This document shows positions 12,401 to 23,054 of a stretch of 64,000 nucleotides of DNA, piece after piece. Each line of letters opens with the position of its first letter. Within the stretch, counting starts at the first letter, position 1. The position numbers were made by a program, and so were the translations under genes. A model generated the notes under the pieces. The model was given only the letters and a program-made list of their open reading frames with translations, was not told the DNA's origin and made no database searches. The stretch spans positions 74,303,338-74,367,337 of the forward strand of contig OU744720.1 in the NCBI GenBank assembly GCA_916613615.1, read 5' to 3'. Source of the DNA: Steromphala cineraria (lineage: Eukaryota; Mollusca; Gastropoda; Trochida; Trochidae).

Positions 12401-15400
12401 AGTTTTAAGTCTTTTATCAAATGAAAGGATGAAGCGGAATCCTGTTCCTGTTATATGGCTTCGGTTATATGGAGTAACATTTGGTCAATATTAGCATTTT
12501 AAAGTACATTAATGCTGTGTATGTAGAGAATACCCACTGCAATATAAAAAAACACAAAAGGATTACTACAAACCAAAGTTCACAATGTTTTAACCCTGAA
12601 TTCACCAAACCCTAAACATAACCTCTTTAAAAGCAAATCCCGATTTGAGGAAACATCTCTCCAGAGCGCCTTTCCGTTATAATAAAATGATCCTTTAAAT
12701 TAACTTCTTTCGGAGAGTGAGTGTTACTCTAACACCAAGCTTCTCCTACCATAAACTTTATAAACATGAACATAATGCATAAAAAATCAGATTTAATATT
12801 GTTGCATCAATATGACAGCTGTAAAACAATAATTAAACTAGCGAATGACGAAGAGAAAATGACTCCAGTAGAAACCAGTGACACAGATATCAGTTGCTCA
12901 GACTATCTGTTCAGAAGTATTGATCAGCCCTCCCCCGTCTTTTATACAAGTGGTATGACACACAGCCGCGCCTTATGTTGCTAGGGGACAGTCACTCTCC
13001 TGGGTGGGACAGGGCTACTTTTTAAAGTATTGTTCGTTGTTCTTGACAACGTTATAGGATATTGCTTGGATAATGATTGAGAACGTCACTCCTTTGGTGG
13101 ATTTTTTACATCCCCCGTTTGTTTATTAACATCTAGCTAACAATGATATGTCATAGGGTTCATATAGCTCTACTCTCGAGTATCATATTCAATGTCTAAT
13201 ATCTAATGTGCACTACCTCTTATCTCCGGTTGTGTTCATATATATCTTTAAATGTTTGAGCTTTTCCCAATTATTTCCGTTAGTTTATTATTTGAGGTAG
13301 GTGTTTTGTGTGTGTACGTTTACTAAGATGTTTAAAACTGCCAGAGATGGTAGATAACTAGCTTGTGAATTCGTTCTACAAATGTATACATATTAGTTCC
13401 ACGCTGCTTGTGGCGGTTTGTTTACTCCAAGGAGGGTTCTGTGAATGGCCTCTCAGACACAGCTCGTGTTGGAGCTAGGCTGGTTGTTTTCCCAGATCTA
13501 TAGATATAATATATTTCGAAACATGATCCCAAACAGTGTAGATGGACACACGTCACCCGGAGCCTTGCAAGATGCGACGGAGAAAGTATTTCATGTTCAT
13601 GGCGTATTGCATCACTTTCTTCCAGTCACGGCCACTTCGTGTTGGAGAAGGATGCTTGTTTTACTTTAACTTGAGACGCATGACATGGAAATAACGAAAA
13701 CGTGAATGAAACAAAATTAAATCAACAACGAGGGGGCGTAGAAGAATGTTATGTTTTTCTTAATGGTTTAGACACACCATTCATGAGTTCTCATTAATGT
13801 TTCTGTATCGACTATTTACATCAGTGCTTTGTCTGTACTTTCTAAGCATTACAGACAGACAGACAGACAGACAGATTTTTTATTCGAGTCTCACCTCGCA
13901 ATCATTAAAATACAAGTATAAAATGTGCATAAAAATTACATCGAGTCACCCAAAAATGGGTTATGAGAGACTTTATATATACACTAAATTACACTAAAAT
14001 ATAGATAGTATACATAACACAAATAGATATAAGCAATATGTCTGCGTGTTTTTCATCTTCCTTCTCAGTGTGTGTTCTACTAGTATCATTGATGTCTGTG
14101 TGTACAACGCTTATTCTTATTCCCTCGTGTGTTACTCTTATTCTTATCATTGCTTCTGTCTGCAAAACGCTTATTCTTATTTCCTCGTGTACAACTCTTA
14201 TTCTTATCATTGCTTCTGTGTGTACAACGCTTATTCGTCTTTCTTCGTGTACAACTCTTATTCTTGTCATTGCTTCTGTGTGTACAACGCTTATTCTTCT
14301 TTCTTCGTGCACAACTCTTATTCTTATCATTGCTTCTGTGTGTACAACGCTTATTCTTATTTCTTCGTGTGCTACTCTTATTCTTATCATTGCTTTCTGT
14401 GTGTACTACTTTTATCTTACCTCTGTGTATTTTTCTTATTCTTATGAGTACTCTTGTGTGTACTACTTATTTCAACTTTTGTCTCTACAACCTATAACTT
14501 TACAAATGCTTCTGCGTGTACTGCTCTAATCGACGTTTTTGTATGTACTAATATCTAATATTTCTATAGATATTTTGGTCGTTAAGTAACCACTGTGAGA
14601 CTATTAAATGATTAGACTAACTAGAGACGTACTTTACTGGCTTCATAAACTCACTGGAGCTCGGCATAGATGCTATCTACTCGCTCTCTGTACCTCATCT
14701 CAGATAGCGTCTACTCATAGGAATGGAAATAAACAAAGCTCGATTATAGGAAGTTAGCGTGGGGCTAGAGAATTGAAAGGGTGAGGGAGTGGGGATGCGG
14801 GGAGCGGGGGAGGGGATCTCTGTCAAGGCTAGATGCGCTGTTGTTATGAAAGAGATTTACTTCAACGCGTGTTTTCAATAGGAACACGTCAACGCGTGTC
14901 TTTAATAGAAGTGAAACCTTGTTTGTTAAAAGGGTTTGAATTAGAATTTAAAAGATAAATACTCATGTGTTTAAGACTTGGTGTGAAATATTTATTAAGA
15001 TTAGAGAAATGCGTATTTTCTGTATCAAGTATCAACATAAAATGAGTATGACATAAAGTTACCACTAAAACTTGTTGATCGTTAGAGAACTTTGTAACTT
15101 ATCAATCATATACTGAGGAAAACACTTTTCGTTCTTAGATATTCTAATAAACCATTACATTAAGTTCTTAGGTGAAACATATCCAGGTTTATTTGGAGAA
15201 TAAAGCGTTTGGTTTCTGTTTTATTGTCTTTGCTGATTTTACTTTCGATTTATCATCAACGTCAGTTTTGGGTTTATCAAGTTTCTAACAAATACATTAT
15301 TCTTTTTCACCGAATTGGTATCATTAACTTTCCTTAATCTTAAAGATTTGGTGTCCAAAATTTCAACATAGCTTTATTTAAAAACATATTTTACTAGTTG

Positions 15401-16093
15401 ATCGAATTGCACATACGAAATAAGTATACACGACAAAGTTCGACACAACAGTTGAGTTTCAAAAATGTTATATCAACTTATAACTTAGAGTAAAGTGTTA
15501 GATGTTTTACATACATTATGGTAATGAGCTCTCTATGCCGTATAGCCGATTCACAGAACAATATTTCTTGATGCCAAGAAGTTTTGAAGAATTTGAATAT
15601 ATGGATATGCAACGTCTTTGTTCTAGTGTTGAAGATATCGTTCTATATTAATTCTCAAGTAGTAGTGATTAAAACATGTCCACATAATATATGTTGATTC
15701 GCTGTAGGACTGGGATACCCTTTAGTTAGGTAATGTAAGTAAAGATAAGTAATTATTAATAGGTAAGAGATATCTTTTTTGTCTCTTATAAGAGTATACT
15801 TTAACAGTTACTGACAATTATGATATAATATAAGTTTATCATATAAGTACATAGGTATAAAAGAATATACCATGATATAAGTTAATAGGTATAAATGTAT
15901 ATGATGTCATATGAATGTACAAGTAAAAGGTACATACTAAGATATAAGTAAATAGGTATAAATGTATATGATATCATATGAGTGTACAGGTATAACGTAT
16001 AAACTATGATATAAGTAAATAGGTATAAAGGTACAAGACTCACCTGAGCATTGCTGTGGTGGCACTACAGTTAGAGTCACTATCCAATGGCAT
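115..16093 (-). CDS. Membrane copper amine oxidase (primary amine oxidase-like), three coding exons
   Basis: The coding sequence joins 16093-16044, 10139-8042 and 411-115 on the minus strand, giving 814 aa. The family uses copper and a self-generated topaquinone to oxidise primary amines to aldehyde, NH3 and H2O2. Visible in the joined protein: a basic cytoplasmic N-terminus ([10 protein letters not shown]), a signal-anchor helix at about 37-58, the catalytic-base Asp424 in YFADSAG, the topaquinone motif SVINYDY with the modified Tyr511, copper ligands His560 and His562 (HHH) and His728 (TYHIP), and Cys442/Cys469 in the positions of the family disulfide. Seven N-glycosylation sequons fit an extracellular catalytic part. 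Both junctions are GT-AG, keep frame, and fall where animal homologues read continuously. Length suits the membrane type (about 760-800 aa). Orthology to a particular AOC paralogue is not settled, so no symbol is given. Confidence 0.93.
1280..1335 (-). mobile_element. tRNA-derived SINE fragment
   Basis: Read on the minus strand this stretch has GGGCGTTCGGCTTCGGACC, then AGAGGTCCGGGGCTCGAAT. That resembles the anticodon-to-T-arm half of a tRNA, with a pol III B-box-like GGCTCGAAT (plus 1284-1294). No proper A box or full cloverleaf is visible, so it is a SINE relic rather than a tRNA gene. Confidence 0.4.
1910..2119 (-). pseudogene. Possible SGNH-esterase-like coding scrap
   Basis: The open frame contains [15 protein letters not shown], which resembles the hydrophobic strand plus G-x-ND block of SGNH/GDSL hydrolases, with Asn-Asp changed to Asn-Ala. 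Such domains occur in ORF1 of some CR1/L2 retrotransposons. It then reaches a stop at a GTAAGA sequence. There is no full domain and no catalytic Ser or His block, so this is a tentative relic. Confidence 0.2.
3708..3720 (+). promoter_or_regulatory. Perfect DR1 nuclear-receptor-type site
   Basis: AGGTCA-A-AGGTCA is the consensus direct repeat with 1-bp spacing bound by RXR/HNF4/COUP-type receptors. The first half-site is also extended as TCAAGGTCA (3705-3713), the FTZ-F1/ERR type. It lies in intron 2 of the oxidase. Function is inferred only. Confidence 0.35.
3814..4027. other. GC-richer block open on both strands, unidentified
   Basis: Composition rises clearly above the surrounding intron. 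A minus-strand frame reads [21 protein letters not shown] and a plus-strand frame starting at 3848 encodes 59 residues. A pyrimidine tract ending in AAAG on the minus strand resembles an acceptor, but the matching donor (GTCTGA) is poor. It could be an old exon or transposon scrap. I recognise no family. Confidence 0.2.
8042..10139 (-). CDS. Amine oxidase exon 2 (most of the enzyme)
   Basis: This exon encodes residues 17-716: juxtamembrane segment, transmembrane anchor, the N-terminal N2/N3-like domains and most of the catalytic domain. The acceptor reads TTTGTGTTCCAG before GATCC, and the donor is GACAAG before GTGAGC at 8041-8036. The frame stays open in both directions beyond the splice sites: upstream to a TTG at 10150 and downstream to a stop at 7733. 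The downstream extension starts VSIYFASG and has no family resemblance, so it is intron. Codons for key residues: Asp424 at 8920-8918, topaquinone Tyr511 at 8659-8657, copper His560 at 8512-8510 and His562 at 8506-8504. A single huge exon carrying most of the enzyme is also seen in vertebrate AOC2/AOC3-type genes. Confidence 0.95.
13851..13972 (-). mobile_element. Retroelement-like 3' tail, copy A
   Basis: On the minus strand it runs AGTCTCTCATAACCC, then AATGGGT, an AT-rich spacer, GAGGTGAGACTCGAATAAA and a (TCTG)n tail (plus 13851-13875). The same layout recurs at 40.4 kb and 59.1 kb. A conserved core ending in AATAAA plus a microsatellite tail is typical of the 3' end of a non-LTR element or its SINE partner. 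Confidence 0.5.
14098..14400. repeat. 60-bp minisatellite, five copies
   Basis: Five head-to-tail copies of a 60-bp unit (TGTACAACGCTTATTCTTAT then TTCTTCGTG and a related half) are in exact register at 14101, 14161, 14221, 14281 and 14341. Each unit is itself an uneven dimer of two similar halves of about 27 and 33 bp. Because 60 is a multiple of three, several frames stay open on both strands. Those are artefacts, not genes. Confidence 0.95.
15840..16035. repeat. 67-bp tandem repeat abutting the exon 1 donor
   Basis: ATAGGTATAA recurs at about 15851, 15885, 15952 and 16019, giving about 2.5 copies of a 67-bp unit (TATAAGTAAATAGGTATAAA and onward) plus a short partial. The last copy stops within a few bases of the GTGAGT donor of the oxidase's first coding exon. 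Confidence 0.8.
16044..16093 (-). CDS. Amine oxidase coding exon 1 (initiator ATG)
   Basis: This 50-nt coding piece starts at an ATG in a good context (ACC before ATG) and encodes [16 protein letters not shown] plus two bases of an Arg codon. It ends in AG directly before a consensus donor GTGAGT (16043-16038). The overhang is phase 2, exactly what the acceptor of exon 2 at 10139 needs, so AG+G rebuilds Arg17. An in-frame ATG 48 nt upstream (16141-16139) could add 16 residues, but it has a weaker context and lies only about 30 nt from the predicted transcription start. An in-frame TAG lies further upstream at about 16180. I found this exon by looking for a phase-2 donor upstream of the basic juxtamembrane segment. 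Splicing is inferred, not observed. Confidence 0.75.
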
Positions 16094-16196
16094 GGTCTGT
16101 CCAGAGTGTAAGTAGGATAGTGTCTTTGTTCCGAATGACATCGGAATATCTGCACCTCGTGTGTGAGTATAAAGGTAAACAAGCTACTGGCCCAGT

Positions 16197-16482
16197 CTTT
16201 ATACTGTTGCTTCTCCACTTACTCTTAGTGGGACGGTCAAATTGTCCTCCTACAGCCTCAATGAGTCGCTATTTCAAAGCTTAAATTATCATTGATACAT
16301 CGCCTTCATGTGATTCCCGATAAATGTTATGGGTTTTTCGGGTAAAAATGAACGGTGCTCATTTGTTGTAATAGAAATCACTGCCCTAGTGGACTTGAAA
16401 TAATACTACATCCATTCAGAATCTCCGGAGGCGCGGCTCTCTCAACCAATCAGAAGTGAGTATGTATGTAATTGCAACCAAT
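16197..16482 (-). promoter_or_regulatory. Probable amine oxidase core promoter: TATA box and paired CCAAT motifs
   Basis: On the minus strand TATAAAG lies at 16203-16197, about 55 nt before the first in-frame ATG and 105 nt before the preferred ATG. Transcription would start near 16172. Two CCAAT motifs are on the plus strand at 16446-16450 and 16478-16482, 32 bp apart and within 300 bp of the start; CCAAT boxes act in either orientation. A GGAGGCGCGG motif occurs at about 16425 and again at about 16541. The motifs are seen directly; promoter activity is inferred. Confidence 0.5.
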
Positions 16483-17049
16483 CATAAATTACTCCAAGGC
16501 ACTACCTACAACTTCCAGTCATTATGATGTGAAGTGAGAAGGAGGCGCGGGGCGTGTTTTATTTGTATACTAGTCCCTCTAGTGAATGAACCGGGACTGG
16601 GTGTCCGGTCACAAAGGCTGTATCTCCTTCTCTATCTCTCTCTTCACAGCGACTGCACGATTCAACAACAGGCGTGTATCCCTCCATACATGAACACGTT
16701 CTTTTGTACATCCTTACTGAGAACAAATTTAATCGTACATCGATTTCAATGTACTTTTACAAGTTTTCATTCACATCATTTAAAGATACATTTTCGTGAG
16801 CAACTATTTATCAATGTCTTTATAAAAAAATCATAAGTGGATAGCTCTACAAGTAAAATGTCTTCTTGCCATCCTTTCTAATAAACAAAGTAAAAGTACA
16901 AACCTTTTAGAGATTTTGTAATCATGACGCAGTATTGATTATAGTTACATCATGTGCCAACTCACAGCCAGAGACAGGCGTGTGCAATAAGGCGTGTTAG
17001 TGAATCAGTATATGGTGTGCGTGCCTCTCCCATGGCGCCTGTTACAGCA
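16483..17049. other. Upstream flank of the oxidase, no gene seen
   Basis: Contains one GGAGGCGCGG motif near 16541 and otherwise unremarkable AT-rich DNA. The short open frames here show no family signature. Confidence 0.6.
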
Positions 17050-18640
17050 GATTCGTCACCAAGAGACCAACAAACTTCAATCACACCCAGTATTGAGGGT
17101 TCGAACAGATCCATGTACCTCTTCCAGTATCTGCGGGAAATGCGAACTTTACTTTTACCCCAGTACACTTTTGAGATATTCGTCACCCAAAGACCCCTGC
17201 CTTGTCTGCTCACAGTACGTTAGATTCGTCACGTAAAACCTCGTGTGCTTTGCAACTGACCTCAGTCGGGAAATACGTCACCCAAAGACACATGTATCTC
17301 TTTATGCACTCAATACGGTAGATTCGTCACGGAAACCTCGTATACTTCGCAACTGAACTCAGTCGGGAGATTCGTCACCTTAAGACAAATGTATCTCTCC
17401 TTGCCCCTAATACGGTAAATTCAACACTGACAAGACGTCCCCTTGCACTAAATACGGCAGATTCGCCACGGACGACCTCGTGTCCTTCGCAACTGAACTC
17501 AGTCGATATATTTGTCACCCAAGAAACATGTTTCTATCCATTTGATACGGCAGTTTCAACACTGAAAGACCTCATGCACTTCGCAACTGAACTCAGTCGG
17601 GAGATTCGTCACCCGCAGATACATGTATCTCTCCTTGCACTTAATTCGGTAGTTTCAACAATGACAGACCTCGTGTCCTTTGCAACTGAACTCAGTCGAT
17701 AGATTCGTCACCCGAAGACACATGTATTTCTTTATGCAATCAATATGCTAAATTCGTCACTGAAGACCTCGTGAACTTCGCAACTGACCTCAGTCGGGAG
17801 ATTCGTCACCCGAAGACAAATGCATCTCTCCAAGCACTCAATACGCTAGATTCGTCACTGAAGACCTCCTGTACTTTGCAACTGAACTCAGTCGATAGAT
17901 TCGTCACCCGCAGATACATGTATCTCACCTTGCACTTATTACGGTAGTTTCAACAATGACAGACCTCGTGTCCTTTGCATTTGAACTCAGTCGGGAGATT
18001 CTTCATCCGAAGACACATGTAACTCTCCTTGCACTCAATATGGTTGAGCCATCACCGACAGTCATCTTGTACTACTGAGCTATAACTGAAAGTGCAACTC
18101 ATTAAGATAGATTCTTCACCACTATAGACTTTGGACGGAACAAACTCCTGTACACCTATTTGCACCAAGCACATGCATGTTTATGGGATTTGACTCTGAT
18201 AGAGCTAGTGTACTCTTATCGTCATTGACAAACTAAGACACTAAGCTCACAACGTGACAGACTCCTGTACCTCTCTGTGCTTTCAGTTTGTGATATTCGT
18301 CACTGACAGATACCCTGCAAGGTAGTCAGAACAGGATAACAGAGCCTCCACATTTAGGAGGCAAACCTAGAGTCCCTACCCCTTTTTAATTAAGTAGATT
18401 TGTCACCTACTGCTTCGTACAAAACCTTATATGTGCAGTTAGTACATGTGATGAGACATTTACAGACTCTTTACCTCTCACCTTGAACTCATTAAAAAAT
18501 TTAGGTATCTGTTAACAAACCCTCGTGCATTGACATGCCCTCTATTCAAATTGGATTTATTCGAACAAAGACTATCCCAAAACTATGGACCTGTTTACCT
18601 CTCACAATGTTATCGAAAACCATTCAAAGATTTAGGAGAT
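17050..18640. repeat. 98-bp satellite made of two 49-bp halves, decaying to the right
   Basis: AACTCAGTCGGGAGATTCGT-type blocks recur at about 17264, 17361, 17501, 17595, 17694, 17792, 17890 and 17989, mostly 94-99 bp apart. Within each unit GATTCGTCAC occurs twice, about 49 bp apart, followed by different sequence (ACATGTATCTCTCC or CCTCGTGTCCTT), so the array is built of dimers. Copies are clear to about 18060, then fade through scattered TTCGTCAC remnants to about 18640. Confidence 0.9.
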
Positions 18641-18699
18641 CTATTACCAATAGTCAGATTTCTTCGGAAATAAAAATATGTCTAAAACAATAGCCTGGT

Positions 18700-20530
18700 G
18701 CATTTGCAAATCGTGTATATCATTCTGGTTTGACATCTCCTGATCCATCGACTAAAGTACCTCATCAATATATTATATATTATTAGTAAACGTTATCTTA
18801 AAGATTTTGACGAGCTGTTACCATAAGCCACGTAAAAGGTCATGATCTGCAAATTGTTTGGGTTTTATTTAGTACAAGACATCAACTTTCTTCTCTCATT
18901 ATTCTGAGTTTTGTCACATCCAGTTCCAAACACCCGTGTTCCTCTTCCCTGTACCTTTCGCCTGCACTCCACGCCCTCGCCCTTACTGATCCCAGCTTGG
19001 AAAGGTTGTGGGGAGGGGGAGATGGAGGGGGGAGGGGTAGGAATGAATAAGGGGGAGAAGCGCGATGGGCACAATGCCAGTGTTGTCAATACGTATATAC
19101 CCAGTCTTTCTTCCTATAAGAAACGTTCTACTCAATCCCTGCCTGCATGCATGGGTCAACAGACCTGGCTCCCGGCCAAACCTTCCGTGTTTTGTTTCTG
19201 TAGCTTCCACCGTTCATCTATAGTTTTACGAGAGAAAAAGAGTTGGTGAAAATTCCAGTCTGCATATCACACATGTCACCAGAGATCCCTGGGTGTTAAG
19301 CGGAACACACTAAAACCTCCCTTGTGTGTAACAGCTGACTGGTGCAGGCTCTGACGTAATCAAAGAATAAAAGAGTATCAAGTTAGACAAACAGAATGAT
19401 TATTCTTCAATAAAAGCAAATGGTATTCTTCTTGCCCTTACGTTTTGGTGTAGATTTAATGTTCTGAACTCTAGACAACAGTTGCTGAGTTGTTGTAACT
19501 TGTACTTTCACATCTCTGGTAAGACATGCTGTATCAGCTCGATACATTTGAATGAAAGGAATTTAACATCTTGCTTGTACAGAATGTAAGTTCTTTGAAC
19601 TTAGGTACAGTAATGAAGGGAATTTAGTATGTACATAGTATTTTCTTTAATGATCATGTGTCTTGAATAAAAACTCAAAGAACATAATTATAAGTTGAAT
19701 ATGATTAATATTTTAAATTTTGAATTTGAATAATTAACACGTATTTTCGGGAAAAGACAGACAGAAATGTAGATTTGAATTCATAGTTTAAAGAGGTTGA
19801 CAAAGTATGAACCATCCAAAGTAAATTTTTGGCATGCAACCTTTCTTCGCGTGAGAAATAAATTCTTCTTTTTATTTGACTTATATGAATAGAAATTTTC
19901 TTTATTGTCCATTGAAAAATATTCCTGTGCATAATTGAAGGTTGATATTCACTAAATTTCCTTGAACAGGAAGTAAGTAGTGAATTTTGAAAATCTAAAT
20001 TTTCCGTATTCTAAATCTGTCTTCGTAGGCGAGAACAATGTATTTAGTGTCTTACGTTTCAACTTTATCTTGAGTCATACACTCCAGTAGAACCCGTATC
20101 AAAGCGAGTGTATTGAATTCTTTACATTCATCGCATTCTTCAATGACTGGTAACTTTCCGGAAAATATTCAGAGATATCCCACTGTATCACAATCTTAGT
20201 GGGCATGTATGGCGAGTAAGGAAGGAAACTGCTCTTGACGAGACTAGAACGCCTTCCATCTTCACTTAGATTCAATCTCGTATGACGTTCGATTATAGCC
20301 TGTTGACCACAACAATACGAACCATAACACTTACTTGCGTTGTAGTAAATACGTTAACTCTGAATGATTCAAAATATGTTTGTCGTTTCAGCATGGCTTG
20401 ATGTTTACTATAGTTACGTATCAGTCATGACGTATATTGATACGCATGACGTATTGTTCACCAACGCAACTATCACGACTTCGTCACTTAGATCAAATAT
20501 GATAATGGAATCATGCTTTCGAACTGTTAC
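18700..20530. other. Intergenic DNA, nothing recognised
   Basis: AT-rich sequence with a GC-richer purine patch at about 19005-19060. No exon, RNA gene or terminal-repeat element stands out. Confidence 0.6.
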
Positions 20531-20539
20531 ATTCTACAA

Positions 20540-20865
20540 CACAGTCTTATCCTCAATATACATTCATGTCTTATCTAAATATTTGCATGTCTACAATCAT
20601 CAATATACGTACACGTCTTATCATCTATAAACGTACATATATAATCATTATATACATGCATGTCTTATCATCTGTACACGTACATATGCATACGTACATG
20701 TCTAATATATATATACATGCATGTCTTATCATTTATATACATGCATGTCTTATCATTTATATACGCGCACCTGTTATAATCTATCCTCTTTATACGTGCA
20801 CGTTTTATCATTTATATACATGCACGTCTTATTTTCCTTATATATATATAGACATGCACGACTAG
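20540..20865. repeat. About 25-bp minisatellite
   Basis: Degenerate copies of TACATGCATGTCTTATCATT and its TATA-rich spacer follow one another, interleaved with alternating TA/CG-like runs such as TATATATATA. Open frames here come from the repeat. Confidence 0.8.
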
Positions 20866-21239
20866 ATTTGTAATGACGTGTTTTATGTGTTCTACCTTAA
20901 TAAAGAATCACCATCTGATACATACTAATGGTAGATTTGAAGCAACGCCTTTATAGTTAAACAACGAGAATTTGAAATGTGTTTATTTTGGCATAGAACG
21001 TCTGTTTGGAGACTGTTTCATTCTTTTAAAACGGCCTATCTTATCTTTGAGTGATGTTGATAGGCCGATTTCCTAACGATCCCAGGCGTGCTCGATGGGG
21101 TAATGATCTAGATGTACACGTGGTCAGTAAAGGGATTCGATGCTGTGTTGGCTCTTGGGTAGATAAAGTCTTATTGAAGGTATTGAGTAAAGGCCGAAGA
21201 ATTGATTTTGAGATGATGTCTAGACTGTATGTGGACCTA

Positions 21240-21440
21240 AATAGATCTTGACGGTCACCTTTAGGTTATACAAAAGACTGTCCATTTTGATGTGGCTGTG
21301 CTCAGACAAGAGAGGTCGCAGGTGGTAATAAGTGGACGACGAACTTGAAGACCAGCCACCAACAGACGTCTGTAGACCCGCTCCAGCAATATATTTTCCC
21401 CGTCGTTTGCTGCATACATTGATGGAGTTAAACGGCAAAG
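21240..21440 (-). pseudogene. Tc1-like transposase scrap
   Basis: The minus frame reads ERVYRRLLVAGLQVRRPL and then ITTCDLS before a stop. This resembles the inter-domain part of Tc1-like transposases (R-L-x-x-AGL-x-x-RRPL). No DDE block follows in frame and no terminal repeats were found nearby. Short but suggestive. Confidence 0.4.
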
Positions 21441-21449
21441 TACAACACA

Positions 21450-22830
21450 ACTAGCCTGTATATTACATCTCTATCTTGACGTACATGTATACGCATCATA
21501 TTTACGTGCTCTTATTGTTATATATCACCCAAGTTATATTGATAATCGGTTAGATGTCGCCGGCGGAACATTTATATATCTTTTTTGGGATGAGCATCGA
21601 CAATGCTTATTGCATAGGGCATGAGGAAACAAACTTCGATCTAACTCTTTGATTTTTGATAAGATGTATTAAATATTGTATAGAAATGAACAAACAAAAT
21701 CTATGAAGAATGCTTATATTTCATGTTGGAAATTATATTACCAAACATTATGTGATCAATTGGTGTGATAACGATTTGACGAATATTGCTTTAGATTTTA
21801 AGAAAGTTCGTAATCTACATATAACGTCTGATTCGATACACAGAAAAAGCTTGATTATGATATTGTTATCAAAATGGTATCTCAGAGTTTCACTTTCTAT
21901 TTTTCATGATAAGGATTAATTCGGATACATACTTTATGATTTGTCTGTAGTGTACTAAAATCATATCAATCAAATAACTATTTTTAGATTTCAGATTCAG
22001 GATGCAACATCATGCGTCATAAACAAGATAATGCACGTTACACGTTCCGTATGTTCCGTTTATATCGTCAACGGAAACAGGAAAAGTTACGTTAATCTTT
22101 GCATTGTGACTGATGATTTTACAGTGCCCAAAAAAATTGAATCAGCGTCACTTTTAGTCCTTATATTTAAATGTCATTATGTTATTCATTTCTAGAAACA
22201 ATGTGTCTGTATAACTTTAAAATGAGAGGGAGATAACTTCTGTTAATGTTTGAAAAAATACAAATATGTAAAAGACAAATTACTCGTAACATGGCGTGAC
22301 ACAAGAACTACTACTTAAGTTTGAATTAACTCTTTCTGTATTGTACTGTTGATTAAGATTTAAGTTTAACAGACTTTTTTCGAAATACGTTATGCTAGGG
22401 ATATCATAAATCAGATTTGTTCAAAATGCCGTTTACTAAAAGTACAGATGGATAATTATTTTAACATTAATTATTTATCATTATTTATGAACATTTTTAA
22501 AACTTTATTTACGGACAGTTGATATTAAGTGTAAAAGGAGGTTTATTTTATCAAAGTATCATTTAACATTAACTTACAATTATCAATGAAAAATTTAAAA
22601 TATTTTAATTTAAAATATTTTCAAAAAACGTGATACTTGTTAATGCTATTTAAAACACACAGAGGGTTGCTATTTTTTTGTGGCAGAGGCTATTATTGAT
22701 ATGTTCCTAAAAAAATATATGAAAAGTAGAGAAAGTTAGTTTGAACTTTCACACTCTCACTAAATGACATCGCAATGATTTTGAATTGAAAGTCAACAAG
22801 TACACTTTCCATGTTCTTTATCACCCCATG
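21450..22830. other. Intergenic DNA, nothing recognised
   Basis: Strongly AT-rich with several TTTATT motifs at 22.45-22.56 kb, which are AATAAA on the minus strand. They would suit 3' processing if the open frame at 22.84-23.05 kb is a terminal exon. Confidence 0.5.
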
Positions 22831-22835
22831 CCCAG

Positions 22836-23054
22836 TTAGTCAGACATGGGCTCGAACCCAGACCAAGGTCGGTTTTGTAATGTCTTCATCCATGTGGAGC
22901 TATCTGGTTGTAGATCAGTAAGGTAACACTTCTGGAAGACACATGTCACTGCCTCAGCACCAGAAGGTGTAACACCATCTAACACTCCCCTTCTTATCGC
23001 AGTGATACAATCACAGACTTCTTTCACTGAGGGGGAATTCTGAAGAGGATTGTC
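22836..23054 (-). CDS. Candidate terminal coding exon of an unidentified protein
   Basis: An AG at 23056-23055 (TTTATAG) is followed by a 72-codon open frame, DNPLQNSPSVKEVCDCITAI onward, containing GAEAVTCVFQKCYLTDL and ending SGFEPMSD with TAA at 22838-22836. Codon use and composition look coding rather than random, and there are four Cys. If real it is a last exon entered in phase 0 from further right. I do not recognise the family and found no partner exon. The GGGTTCGAGCCC near its end also resembles a pol III B box, so a SINE-derived origin remains possible. Confidence 0.35.
   Translation of the reverse strand, partial: DNPLQNSPSVKEVCDCITAIRRGVLDGVTPSGAEAVTCVFQKCYLTDLQPDSSTWMKTLQNRPWSGFEPMSD

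Larger units (their letters stand above)
10140..16043 (-). other. Amine oxidase intron 1 (about 5.9 kb)
   Basis: The intron begins GTGAGT (16043) and ends TTCCAG (10140). Just before the acceptor, on the minus strand, is a short run of TTAACTATG-type repeats (10186-10151) offering several branch-point-like TTAAC motifs. Inside are an 11-bp perfect hairpin at 10619-10648, a retroelement-like tail at 13.85 kb, a 60-bp minisatellite at 14.1-14.4 kb and a 67-bp repeat adjoining the donor. The rest is AT-rich with nothing recognised. Confidence 0.75.

Noticed and set aside
13989..14529. Overlapping 122-163 codon frames
   Set aside because: Products of an exact 60-bp tandem repeat, open on both strands.
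22851..22880. tRNA gene at GGGTTCGAGCCC
   Set aside because: The stem around the T loop does not pair correctly and no A box lies upstream.
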